From contig VBHV01000218.1 of the NCBI GenBank assembly GCA_005881995.1, positions 1 to 8,285 of the forward strand: a stretch of DNA of 8,285 bases, given 5' to 3'. Under the pieces are notes generated by a model that saw only the letters and a list, made by a program, of their open reading frames with translations, did not search any database and was not told the origin of the DNA. Of this stretch, positions 1-6,668 are shown piece after piece. Each line of letters starts with the position of its first letter. The first letter of the stretch is position 1. The translations under genes were made by a program, and so were the position numbers. This stretch comes from Chloroflexota bacterium. Its GTDB lineage: Bacteria > Chloroflexota > Ktedonobacteria > Ktedonobacterales > Ktedonobacteraceae.

Positions 1-819
1 CTTCAGTTTGCCGGTGCGCTTCGCGTAGCGTTCAGCGAATCTGAAGATGTACACACTGACCGGAATGCTCACGACACCCGTCAGAATCAATGGCCATGTG
101 TAGCTCCAAATCTCTGGTGACCAGATCACCTGGTTGTTCTGCAACGCAGCCCGCAAGCCCTCCAGTACATAGGTGGCCGGCGAGACGCTAGCCAGTGGCT
201 GCATCCATCCTGGAAGCACACTGATCGGGTAGTAGACACCCGAAATCAGCAATAGGATCGCACGTACGATGTACGACATCTGCGAACCACGCTCTGTGAA
301 GAGCAGAGGTAACACTGCTGCTCCGATACCAAAGCCGATGAACGAGATGCTGCCTATTAACAGCATGAACGTCGCCGTTACATAGTTGGCATGACTCAGG
401 TCGAGATTGAAGAACGCTGCCACAACGATCAGCTGTATAAAGGTGAACAGCAATCCATGGGCTACGGCGTACCAACAGCTGCCAATCAGGTGTGTGAAAC
501 GCGAGATCGGAGCCATAAAGGTATGCTCGATGGTACCCTCCCAGCGCTCGATGGTGATCATATCGGTCACTCCTTCAAAAGTGACGCTGAGGTACGACCA
601 GACTGCTGTCCCAATGAGCAGGTAAAGCACCAGGTAATTGGTGTCAACTTTTGTATGAGTGAGTGCCTGCGCAGCCTTCCCAATGTAGGTCACGCTCATG
701 GCGTTCACGATATTGTAGACCAGCCAGACCACTTCCCAGGCCCAGTAACGCTTGCTCAGGTTCCAGTTGCGCTCGAAAAAGGCGTAGGATGCACGCCCCT
801 GGTGTAACAATGAAGACAT
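1..819 (-). CDS. ABC-2 type transporter permease (3' end outside window)
   Basis: Membrane subunit of an ABC exporter, partner of the ATPase encoded just upstream. The frame is open from ATG at 819 to the window edge, giving 273 residues without a stop. About six hydrophobic segments are visible (near residues 27-46, 62-80, 113-138, 147-172, 181-203, 240-260). Residues 91-106 (ERWEGTIEHTFMAPIS) match the conserved ABC-2 coupling region, and residues 193-224, beginning SGVYYPISVLP and ending with the EGLR motif, match the family's conserved C-terminal half. ABC-2 permeases are usually about 250-290 residues, so only a short tail is probably missing. An AGGGAG ribosome site lies at 831-836, 11 nt before the ATG. 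The gene starts 22 nt after the ATPase stop, so the two are almost certainly co-transcribed. The substrate is unknown; drug, polyketide or polysaccharide export are all possible. Confidence 0.9.
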   Translation of the reverse strand, partial: MSSLLHQGRASYAFFERNWNLSKRYWAWEVVWLVYNIVNAMSVTYIGKAAQALTHTKVDTNYLVLYLLIGTAVWSYLSVTFEGVTDMITIERWEGTIEHTFMAPISRFTHLIGSCWYAVAHGLLFTFIQLIVVAAFFNLDLSHANYVTATFMLLIGSISFIGFGIGAAVLPLLFTERGSQMSYIVRAILLLISGVYYPISVLPGWMQPLASVSPATYVLEGLRAALQNNQVIWSPEIWSYTWPLILTGVVSIPVSVYIFRFAERYAKRTGKLK

Positions 820-841
820 TGCTTTAGTTACTCCCTATCTG

Positions 842-1795
842 TTACCCCTCATCCTCTTTCTGCGCTTCAAGCGCTTCGAAGGCTTTTTCCCAGCTTCCGT
901 AGCGTTCGATGTCGGCATCAGTAATCAGATGAGCGGCGGTATAATGCATAAACACTTCATTCATGGTGACGGGCGTGGTGCGCTCCATACGCTCCGCAGC
1001 TGCGCGTTTGAGTTCATCGACTTCGCCCATGGCGACAATACGCCCCTGGTCGATAATGGCAACCCGATCACATAAGGCCTCAGCCTCGTCCATATCGTGG
1101 GTAGTAATCAAGATGGTCGCGTCGTGATCTTCGCGCAGTTGCCGCACAAAGGTCTGCACATCAATCTTTGAACGCGGGTCCAATCCCGTTGTCGGCTCAT
1201 CCAGCAACAGCACGATGGGCGCGGTCAGAAAGGCGCGGGCAATGGCGACTTTCTGCTGCATGCCGCGTGACATATTCTCCAAAGGCTGGCCAATGCGATC
1301 TTGAGGGATACCCAGTCGTACCAGGATACTCCGAATCTTCGCTCGCGCCTCCGCACCCGGCATGTTATAGAGCCTCGCTGCGTAGAGGAGATTCTCCATC
1401 GGAGAGAGCTTCTTGAAGAACGAGGCCTCAACGCTCACACGGTTGATGATGCGCTGCACCATGCGTTCGTCCTTCTCAACATCGTACCCAAAGATGCGCA
1501 CATATCCGGTATCCGGGATGAGCAAGGTCGAGAGTATGCGAATCAAGGTCGATTTCCCCGAACCATTCGCGCCCAGGATGCCCATGATCTCACGTCGCTT
1601 GACGCTCATGGTCACATTATCAACGGCGCGCACTTCGCGCTTCTCCTCCTCTTTCTGCACTCTTCCAGGCCAGCGAAACAAGGGTTTGGACTTTTTGAAT
1701 ATCTTTGAAACGCCCATAATCTCTACGGCGTCTTTGCTTGTGTCAATAACGATTGCTTGTGAAAGATTCATACCCTCAAGTTGTTGGATAGCCAC
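842..1795 (-). CDS. ABC exporter ATP-binding protein
   Basis: Cytoplasmic ATPase driving the ABC-2 permease downstream. With the chosen start it has 317 residues: Walker A GANGSGKST (75-83), signature MSRGMQQ (175-181), Walker B IVLLLDEP (194-201), D-loop TTGLD (202-206) and the H-loop histidine in THDMDEAE (about 233). I chose GTG at 1795 because a strong GGAGG (1803-1807) lies 7 nt before it; the frame stays open to TTG at 1822 and ATG at 1819, but then the GGAGG would fall inside the gene. Two oddities: a charged segment of about 20 residues (KSKPLFRWPGRVQKEEEKRE) near residues 35-54, before the usual start of the nucleotide-binding core, and no glutamine at the expected Q-loop position (RVSVEASFFKKLS, about 119-131). 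Exporter families with an SFF..LS..ENL pattern here are known, so it is probably active. A C-terminal tail of about 50 residues follows the core. Confidence 0.93.
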   Translation of the reverse strand: MAIQQLEGMNLSQAIVIDTSKDAVEIMGVSKIFKKSKPLFRWPGRVQKEEEKREVRAVDNVTMSVKRREIMGILGANGSGKSTLIRILSTLLIPDTGYVRIFGYDVEKDERMVQRIINRVSVEASFFKKLSPMENLLYAARLYNMPGAEARAKIRSILVRLGIPQDRIGQPLENMSRGMQQKVAIARAFLTAPIVLLLDEPTTGLDPRSKIDVQTFVRQLREDHDATILITTHDMDEAEALCDRVAIIDQGRIVAMGEVDELKRAAAERMERTTPVTMNEVFMHYTAAHLITDADIERYGSWEKAFEALEAQKEDEG

Positions 1796-1802
1796 GAGTT
1801 TT

Positions 1803-1807
1803 CCTCC
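1803..1807 (-). promoter_or_regulatory. Shine-Dalgarno site fixing the ABC ATPase start
   Basis: GGAGG on the minus strand, 7 nt upstream of the GTG at 1795. It is the best ribosome site near the gene and lies downstream of the alternative TTG/ATG starts at 1822 and 1819, which have no comparable site. Confidence 0.75.
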
Positions 1808-1922
1808 TTTTTCAATCATCAAGTTGGTATTACGCTTAGCTTACGGCTTCCTCTTGATGCTTACATCGATCATGAGAACAGATGTGTACCTGTACCAGTG
1901 GACATAAAACTGTGACGCATTT

Positions 1923-1947
1923 TTGTCATCACCCCCATACATGACAA
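1923..1947. promoter_or_regulatory. Inverted repeat, candidate operator of the ABC exporter
   Basis: Perfect 7-bp arms TTGTCAT (1923-1929) and ATGACAA (1941-1947) with an 11-bp spacer. The repeat covers the predicted transcription start just downstream of the candidate -10 at 1956-1961, a usual place for a repressor site. Operators of this size are typical for TetR- or MarR-type dimers that control exporters, but no regulator gene is in the window. Confidence 0.4.
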
Positions 1948-1955
1948 GGTTTGCC

Positions 1956-1964
1956 ATTGTAGCA
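1956..1964 (-). promoter_or_regulatory. Candidate extended -10 promoter for the ABC exporter
   Basis: The minus strand reads TGCTACAAT, an extended -10 (TGn plus TACAAT, 5 of 6 consensus). No good -35 is seen at 16-18 bp spacing, consistent with an extended -10 promoter or one needing an activator. The leader to the GTG would be about 150 nt. The same ten bases TTGCTACAAT precede the moxR operon. Confidence 0.4.
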
Positions 1965-2065
1965 ATCGTCTACAGCAATAGTACCTTGCTATTCATGACA
2001 CCCGTTGTCGGCTTTTTCGACGTTTCCGTACATTTGTTCAAAACTAAGGTAACGAGTAAAAGACC

Positions 2066-2114
2066 AATAAAAAACCGTGGAACTGAATTTTCGTTTTCGT
2101 CAGTGCCCACGGCT
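2066..2114 (-). terminator. Intrinsic terminator of the small minus-strand unit
   Basis: Read on the minus strand: CCGTGG (2112-2107), a small internal loop, ACTGA (2104-2100), a 13-nt loop, TCAGT (2086-2082), one unpaired base, CCACGG (2080-2075), then six T residues (2074-2069). The stem can be extended by a G-U and an A-U pair at its base. There is no T-run on the other side, so it works only for minus-strand transcripts. It lies 22 nt after the stop codon of the 68-codon ORF and separates that unit from the exporter operon. Confidence 0.75.
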
Positions 2115-2136
2115 CAGGTATCTCTTGAATTGTCAC

Positions 2137-2343
2137 CTAGTCATCGTAGAAAGGTGGAGACCCCCTGGAAATGGGCATACTGTGGCCTTGTGCGAAGAAA
2201 ACGATTGGCCCAGCAATATTGATATTCTTAAGAAAGGCACACTCGATGCACAGCTTCACCATGCTGCCAGGCAGAATATAGCCATGAAGGGCAGAATCGT
2301 AGCGCAGTCTGGTCATATCGAACAGTCTGGTTTGATTAGCCAT
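2137..2343 (-). CDS. Small protein of unknown function (68 aa)
   Basis: I do not recognise this protein. It begins MANQTRLFDMTRLRYDSALH, has two cysteines near the middle (CIEC), one modest hydrophobic stretch (NINIAGPIVFFA) and a Pro/Ser/Gly-rich end. No signal peptide or DNA-binding motif is evident. The case for a real gene is its setting: a near-consensus promoter at 2448-2477, a leader of roughly 97 nt, AAAGGA (2354-2359) 10 nt before the ATG, an in-frame stop eight codons upstream and an intrinsic terminator just after the TAG. A 9-bp direct repeat (CAGTCTGGT on the plus strand, 2305-2313 and 2323-2331, period 18) encodes the repeated Thr-Arg-Leu near the N terminus. The alternative is that the transcript is a regulatory RNA and the ORF is incidental. 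Coding on the opposite strand here is less likely, as no ribosome site or promoter supports it. Confidence 0.5.
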   Translation of the reverse strand: MANQTRLFDMTRLRYDSALHGYILPGSMVKLCIECAFLKNINIAGPIVFFAQGHSMPISRGSPPFYDD

Positions 2344-2384
2344 GTGGGCCTTTTCCTTTCTTTAGATTTGCTTGAGCGCTGCTT

Positions 2385-2399
2385 CAGGCATAAAGCCTG
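2385..2399 (-). promoter_or_regulatory. Leader hairpin 2 of the small unit
   Basis: Perfect 5-bp stem CAGGC/GCCTG with a 5-base loop, in the predicted 5' leader about 40 nt before the ORF's ATG and upstream of its ribosome site. No T-run follows, so it is not an intrinsic terminator. Confidence 0.4.
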
Positions 2400-2418
2400 C
2401 GTTTTCTTGACAAGAGAA

Positions 2419-2438
2419 GAGATTGCGGCTGCAATCTC
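2419..2438 (-). promoter_or_regulatory. 5'-terminal hairpin or operator of the small unit
   Basis: Perfect 8-bp arms GAGATTGC and GCAATCTC around a 4-base loop. The predicted transcript starts near 2441, so this stem begins about three bases from the 5' end of the RNA. It could be a 5' stabilising stem-loop in RNA, or an operator just downstream of the start site in DNA. Confidence 0.5.
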
Positions 2439-2447
2439 ACTACACCG

Positions 2448-2477
2448 AGTATACGGGAAAACTTAGCGATTTGTCAA
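2448..2477 (-). promoter_or_regulatory. Sigma-70-type promoter of the small unit
   Basis: On the minus strand TTGACA (2477-2472) is a perfect -35, followed by an 18-bp spacer and TATACT (2453-2448), 5 of 6 for the -10. The predicted start is the A at about 2441. It is the best-matching promoter in the window. Confidence 0.75.
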
Positions 2478-2495
2478 GGGTGATTTGCCTATGTA

Positions 2496-2512
2496 ACAGG
2501 TTGTTAACCTGT
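2496..2512. promoter_or_regulatory. Inverted repeat upstream of the small-unit promoter
   Basis: Perfect 7-bp arms ACAGGTT and AACCTGT around a 3-bp centre. It ends 18 bp upstream of the -35 box, centred about 63 bp before the predicted start, a usual activator position. No T-run follows on either strand, so an intrinsic terminator for the operon to the right is unlikely, although a Rho-type or weak terminator is possible. Confidence 0.4.
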
Positions 2513-2595
2513 ACATTCGTCTACTACAAGAACGATCATACACATCTTTTTTTGGTGACGACTTTTACAGCATATTTTCTTGGGTAGCCATTGAA

Positions 2596-2916
2596 CTATT
2601 TGCGCGCTCTCTCCAATTTGGAGGTTGTCATATGTTCAAGGTGCGACGCCAGGATAGGCTTCCAGAAGAGCCTGTAGGCCAGCTGCGAGCCGGTATACAC
2701 GAGAGAGGTATCAATGATGATCGCGATCAAGGCGTCTGGCATACCGGCTGTCAGTTCTCCTGCCAGGGCGCTTGTACAAAAACCCAGGATGAGCGCGGGC
2801 AGGAAAGAAGCCAGGAATTTGACCTGGCCTGACCAGTTGGGACGCATCGCCAACATCACTACTGGCGGCACAAGCATTCCAATGAGAAAAGGCGCTGTTT
2901 CACGCAGCAAATCCAT
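2596..2916 (-). CDS. Small integral membrane protein, last gene of the moxR operon
   Basis: A 106-residue protein I cannot assign to a named family. It has about three hydrophobic segments (near residues 8-24, 32-52 and 61-81) and a basic, charged C-terminal tail (about 86-106), so it probably sits in the cytoplasmic membrane with a short cytoplasmic end. Size and hydrophobicity resemble holin-like or generic accessory membrane proteins; I infer no function. AAAGGA (2927-2932) stands 10 nt before the ATG. The gene begins 23 nt after the transglutaminase stop on the same strand, so co-transcription is very likely and a role beside the transglutaminase is possible. No clear intrinsic terminator follows, so some readthrough towards the small unit may occur. 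Confidence 0.75.
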   Translation of the reverse strand: MDLLRETAPFLIGMLVPPVVMLAMRPNWSGQVKFLASFLPALILGFCTSALAGELTAGMPDALIAIIIDTSLVYTGSQLAYRLFWKPILASHLEHMTTSKLERARK

Positions 2917-2939
2917 GTTATTGATTTCCTTTCTGCTGT

Positions 2940-5447
2940 TCAGAGTACACTGTCTATTTCTTCTCGGACTGAAATCTCACTATCCAGGCGCCGTTTGTGT
3001 CTCCTTGACCAACGCCGCCCGAAAAATTGCCCTATGCTGTCAGGGAACCTGTGCAAGAAATGTGGGTGACGCAGGACATAAAGGAAGAGGCGTGGTTGCA
3101 ATATCTTCCATATGCCCGGCAGTGCCTTTATTTCTCCGGTGCGGCGGGGATGCTCTGAGCTGGACGGATCTGCCCAACGGTCACGGACATAGATATCGCC
3201 CAGGCGTTCGATGGTGACAGCCTGCTCGGGTACGACCTCAGACAGGGCGTGGACATACTCATAGGGCGTCTGCGAACGTCGCAAGGAGATGCCTGCCCAG
3301 CTTGCCAGCAGGGACATACGCCCGAATATCTGCATGGGTATTCCATAGCCCCGGAACAGGCGACGCCACCACAGGCTAAAGTAGATCAGGCCTAAAAGGA
3401 TCAGTAGCACGAGGCCAAGCAGTACAATGCCCACATTCCGGCGTACCTGTCCCTGGACATCCGTCTTTGCCTGCGTTGATGTAACTGTATTGCCGCTTCC
3501 ATCTGAACTGGGGTCATGCGTCGGCTTGTGCACGCCACCCGTCGAATTTGAACCGGAGCCATTTGGATTAACGGTAGGAACGCCGGCCGTCGTATGAATT
3601 GGGCGAGTAAATGTAGCAAACGAGGCAGAAGGCTCAAAATTGACCCAGCCATAACTAGCAAAGTAAACCTGCGTCCAGGCGTGCGCATCGGAGCCGCGAA
3701 CGACTAACTGGTGAGTCTTGGGATCAAGCTTGCCATTGGTATACCCCGTGACGACGCGCGCCGGTATGCCTAGCTCACGCGCCATGACCGCCATAGCTGT
3801 CGCAAAGTAATTGCAGAATCCACGATGCCCACTACGGAACAGGAACCAGGAAACCCCTTCCTGTCCTGCGGGCAAATTGATATTGGTATCATAGGTAAAG
3901 CCACGCAGGTACGTTTCCAGGGCCAATACCTTGCCATACATGGTCGGTTCATTATCGGTGAGCGACTTCGCCGTGATCAGAATATTGTGATCAAGGTTGT
4001 TCGGCAGCTGCAGGTAGGTACTCAGCACATTGGGATCATAGTAACCCGCGGGCGGCCCCAGGTCGGGCTGATCAGGTTTGGGCACGAAGGATGGAGCGTC
4101 CTTCGGCAAGGGCACTGTTTTGAGCGTGTTCACATCAGCCGAAGAGACAAAGGACGTAACACTATAATGCTGTCCCGCCACCAGTCTGCCATTCGTACGT
4201 ATCCATGCCACAATTGAGCCATCAGATCTCCTTGTGACTACCTCGGCCCCCTGGTCTGTCGAGGCAATCTGTGGCGATCCAAGCAAGTAGGCATTCTGTT
4301 CGCCGGGGGGATTGATCACATTTATTTGCTGGTGCACGGCGGTTAAGTCTACAGCCGTGTCATAAGCGGTAGCACCGGCTCTTAAGGAGGTACCATCAGT
4401 CCGTCCATTCGACCAGCTGCGCCCATCATAGTTACTATAGCTGAGTGTTTCGAGGTATTGATTGGGATCGTCGGTTTTGAGCGTAAAGACGATATCTTCG
4501 TTCAGATTGGGATTGCCTCCCAGCACGAGCGTATCGGTGAAATTGCCATGATTGAGCGCGTTATAACCGCCAGTTACGGCAACCAACCTGTTCCATTCAT
4601 TTTGAAGCTGCACCCAGGGATTATTATCGGCGCTCCATATTTGCGCGGAGGCATCATTGACATAGCCCCAGGGCATGAACCAGGTGAGAATCAAAATGCC
4701 AATTGAGACCAGCGCCCCGGCTTGCATAAATTCCCATCCCAGGTCATCCGAGCAGCGTAATCCCTGCCGCTTCCAGCGCACCGATGATTCATACAGGTTG
4801 AAGCGCAGCAGCAGCAGCAAGGCTGCAATGAGAAAAACGATCAGGAAAATGATATATCCGGGATCAATGTTACTCAGGTTAATCAGCAGCACAACTGCAT
4901 TGGCAAGGATCATCAGCCAGGGACTGCGCGTGCGGTAGAGCAGCCAGGCGCTGGTGTAGGCCAGCAGAAAGCCCAGGGCGGTGATGAAGAAGAGGAAGAT
5001 GGAATCGTCGTTGCTTGTCGATGCGCCGAACGCAACGATAAACCATTGATGCATGCTATCCACCAGGGCCATGATGCTGCCGCCCTTGTCCGCTCCCGCG
5101 GTCTGCCAGAATGCCAGCAGCAGACCGAGTATTATGGCGATTGGATGCATGAGCCATCGAGGCAAGAGCCGCTGTTTTGCAGCAATCAGGCCACCCACCA
5201 GTCCAAGCGCGGTTGTGAGTGTGAGAATGCTGAGGTGATCCACCCAACCCGCGGCCTGCACGCTCCAGATCGTACTATAGACGACTGTTACCAGCAAGAA
5301 CAGCGAAAACCAGCCCTCCGCCAGCCTTAGATTGACATGCAAGAGCGTATTTCGTGGCTGCAAGCGCCCATTGCCGCCTGGGCCACTGCTATCTTTGCGC
5401 GGTTCGCTAATTATTCTTGACAGTCTATCAACAGATGCATCCTGCAT
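2940..5447 (-). CDS. Membrane-anchored transglutaminase-like protein (TgpA-like)
   Basis: An 835-residue membrane protein of the TgpA/DUF3488 type. About seven hydrophobic segments lie near residues 43-63, 70-90, 100-117, 149-171, 175-194, 196-216 and 240-261. A large domain, probably extracytoplasmic (about 262-670), follows with a transglutaminase core: catalytic Cys545 in GFCNYFAT, His589 in DAHAW, and an acidic residue in GWVNFEPS (Glu605). A Ser/Thr/Gly-rich linker (about 616-665), a last membrane segment (671-693) and a cytoplasmic tail complete it; the tail carries the SQTPYEYVHAL pattern of DUF4129 near 725-735. The core has the papain-like thiol fold of proteases and acyl-transferring enzymes; the substrate is unknown and may be cell-surface protein or peptide. 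GGAGGT (5456-5461) lies 8 nt before the ATG and overlaps the upstream DUF58 stop codon, so translation is probably coupled. Confidence 0.92.
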   Translation of the reverse strand: MQDASVDRLSRIISEPRKDSSGPGGNGRLQPRNTLLHVNLRLAEGWFSLFLLVTVVYSTIWSVQAAGWVDHLSILTLTTALGLVGGLIAAKQRLLPRWLMHPIAIILGLLLAFWQTAGADKGGSIMALVDSMHQWFIVAFGASTSNDDSIFLFFITALGFLLAYTSAWLLYRTRSPWLMILANAVVLLINLSNIDPGYIIFLIVFLIAALLLLLRFNLYESSVRWKRQGLRCSDDLGWEFMQAGALVSIGILILTWFMPWGYVNDASAQIWSADNNPWVQLQNEWNRLVAVTGGYNALNHGNFTDTLVLGGNPNLNEDIVFTLKTDDPNQYLETLSYSNYDGRSWSNGRTDGTSLRAGATAYDTAVDLTAVHQQINVINPPGEQNAYLLGSPQIASTDQGAEVVTRRSDGSIVAWIRTNGRLVAGQHYSVTSFVSSADVNTLKTVPLPKDAPSFVPKPDQPDLGPPAGYYDPNVLSTYLQLPNNLDHNILITAKSLTDNEPTMYGKVLALETYLRGFTYDTNINLPAGQEGVSWFLFRSGHRGFCNYFATAMAVMARELGIPARVVTGYTNGKLDPKTHQLVVRGSDAHAWTQVYFASYGWVNFEPSASFATFTRPIHTTAGVPTVNPNGSGSNSTGGVHKPTHDPSSDGSGNTVTSTQAKTDVQGQVRRNVGIVLLGLVLLILLGLIYFSLWWRRLFRGYGIPMQIFGRMSLLASWAGISLRRSQTPYEYVHALSEVVPEQAVTIERLGDIYVRDRWADPSSSEHPRRTGEIKALPGIWKILQPRLFLYVLRHPHFLHRFPDSIGQFFGRRWSRRHKRRLDSEISVREEIDSVL

Positions 5448-5453
5448 AAGGGT

Positions 5454-6665
5454 TTACCTCCGCAGTGCAAAGCGTGCCTGGGGGTCTTTTTCGAGCGCCT
5501 CGGCAATGGACTCCTCACATTTGACACGCAGCACTGGTATGTTGGCGCCTTCAAGCAGAGCCAACGTATCTTCATCCGCGGGTGAATTTTCAAAGGAAGC
5601 CGCATCTAACCCAACCACAGCCACCTGCACACCTCGTCGCTGCAGGTGACGCACGCCGTCATGCCAATCACGTGACGAAGACGGTGTAATGATAATCGCT
5701 ACAGTATTGCGCCCAAAATGGAACGCATCGAGAGCCAACGCCTCTTTCAAATCTGGACCTGGACCTGCCCGTACCACGGCGAGCATTTCCAGGACACGCT
5801 CGATCTGTCGATCACCGCGATCCAGCGAGAGAAACTCGCGGTGCTCGGCATTGACGATCATACCCAGAGACAGATCTTGACGCAAGAGAAAGGTAGCGAT
5901 AGTGGCCGCGATGGTGACGCCGTACTCCTCGGTTGAATGTTCACCCTCGCCCGCCTGCATCTCATCGTGCAAGTCAAGAATGATCCAGGCATCCATTGCA
6001 GGATCGAGATCAAATTCCTTCACCATTAACTTATTATAATGCGCGCTGGAACGCCAGTGAATACGATTGAGTGCATCGCCCGACATATATTCACGAATGG
6101 TGGTAGCGTTGGTGGTGGCTTGCAAGGCACGGCGCGAGGTGCGACCTCGCCCCGGCAGGCCGCCACTAAAAAGAACGAAATTGCTAATCGGCAGCACGCG
6201 CGGTAACACCATCAGCTCGCGCTGCTCCGTCAGGAAAACACGCCTGCGGAACAGACCGAAAGGGTCTCCACTGGTCGCCACGACGGGGCCCAGTTGGAAA
6301 CGCCCGCGCTGCTTGCACAGGGTGCGTGCACGCCAGGTCGCGCGCTTTCGTCCGCCCATGCTCGCCACGTAACCGGCGCGGTGGCCAGGCAGGGTCGAGC
6401 CGTCGGCGATCTGTACCCACAACTTGGGCAGCGCGCTGACGTTGTCGAGCATCAGGCGTTCATCGAACGTTTCGCCAACCTGCACCCGCCCACTGCTGGC
6501 GGTGCGGCGAAAGATCATCTTGCGCAGGCTGTAGCGCGCCCACAGCCAGGAGAGAACCAGCAGGCTGAGCAGGACATAGGTCAGGATATAGAGCACGTGC
6601 CAACCGCTGCTGATGGCAAAAAAAGCCAGCAAGATGATGAGTATGATCGCTTGCCAGGGTCGCAT
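5454..6665 (-). CDS. DUF58 family membrane protein
   Basis: A 403-residue protein with two N-terminal membrane segments (about 5-20 and 24-44) and a cytoplasmic remainder. The DUF58 hallmark is at residues 191-218: REY, then GDALNRIHWRSSA, then LMVKEF. GDPFG at 133-137 is also typical. The region after residue 225 (AWIILDLHDEM and onward) resembles a von Willebrand A-like fold. DUF58 proteins are nearly always encoded beside moxR ATPases and often next to transglutaminases, as here; a biochemical activity is not established. The ATG is 3 nt after the moxR stop, with AAGGTG (6675-6680) inside the end of moxR as the ribosome site. Its stop lies 6 nt before the transglutaminase ATG. No truncation is evident. 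Confidence 0.93.
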   Translation of the reverse strand: MRPWQAIILIILLAFFAISSGWHVLYILTYVLLSLLVLSWLWARYSLRKMIFRRTASSGRVQVGETFDERLMLDNVSALPKLWVQIADGSTLPGHRAGYVASMGGRKRATWRARTLCKQRGRFQLGPVVATSGDPFGLFRRRVFLTEQRELMVLPRVLPISNFVLFSGGLPGRGRTSRRALQATTNATTIREYMSGDALNRIHWRSSAHYNKLMVKEFDLDPAMDAWIILDLHDEMQAGEGEHSTEEYGVTIAATIATFLLRQDLSLGMIVNAEHREFLSLDRGDRQIERVLEMLAVVRAGPGPDLKEALALDAFHFGRNTVAIIITPSSSRDWHDGVRHLQRRGVQVAVVGLDAASFENSPADEDTLALLEGANIPVLRVKCEESIAEALEKDPQARFALRR

Positions 6666-6668
6666 AGA

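Larger units (their letters stand above)
1796..2136. other. Intergenic region upstream of the ABC exporter operon
   Basis: A stretch of 341 bases with no convincing gene. It holds the exporter's ribosome site, a candidate extended -10 promoter (1956-1964) with an inverted repeat over the predicted start site (1923-1947), and the terminator of the small unit to its right (2066-2114). CATGACA occurs twice on the plus strand (1940-1946 and 1994-2000), the first copy overlapping the right arm of the inverted repeat. Open frames crossing the region lack ribosome sites and family resemblance. Confidence 0.6.

Noticed and set aside
391..807. Plus-strand frame of 138 codons opposite the ABC permease
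   Set aside because: It is antisense to a clear ABC-2 permease whose own frame shows family motifs and membrane segments.
1796..1822. TTG (1822) or ATG (1819) as start of the ABC ATPase
   Set aside because: Neither has a good ribosome site; GGAGG at 1803-1807 points to GTG 1795.
1923..2222. Plus-strand frame of 99 codons in the exporter's upstream region
   Set aside because: TTG start within the inverted repeat, no ribosome site, no recognisable domain.
2077..2466. Plus-strand frame of 129 codons opposite the small unit
   Set aside because: It would start with GTG inside the terminator hairpin, has no ribosome site, and its sequence looks like antisense noise.
2541..2560. T-run on the plus strand as a terminator
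   Set aside because: No stem-loop precedes it and no plus-strand gene ends nearby.
4743..4762. Glu605 in place of Asp in the transglutaminase (GWVNFEPS) considered as an anomaly; the surrounding region was checked for other defects
   Set aside because: A WxxFEPT-type motif is common in bacterial homologues of this family, so it is not evidence of inactivation. The catalytic Cys and His are in place.
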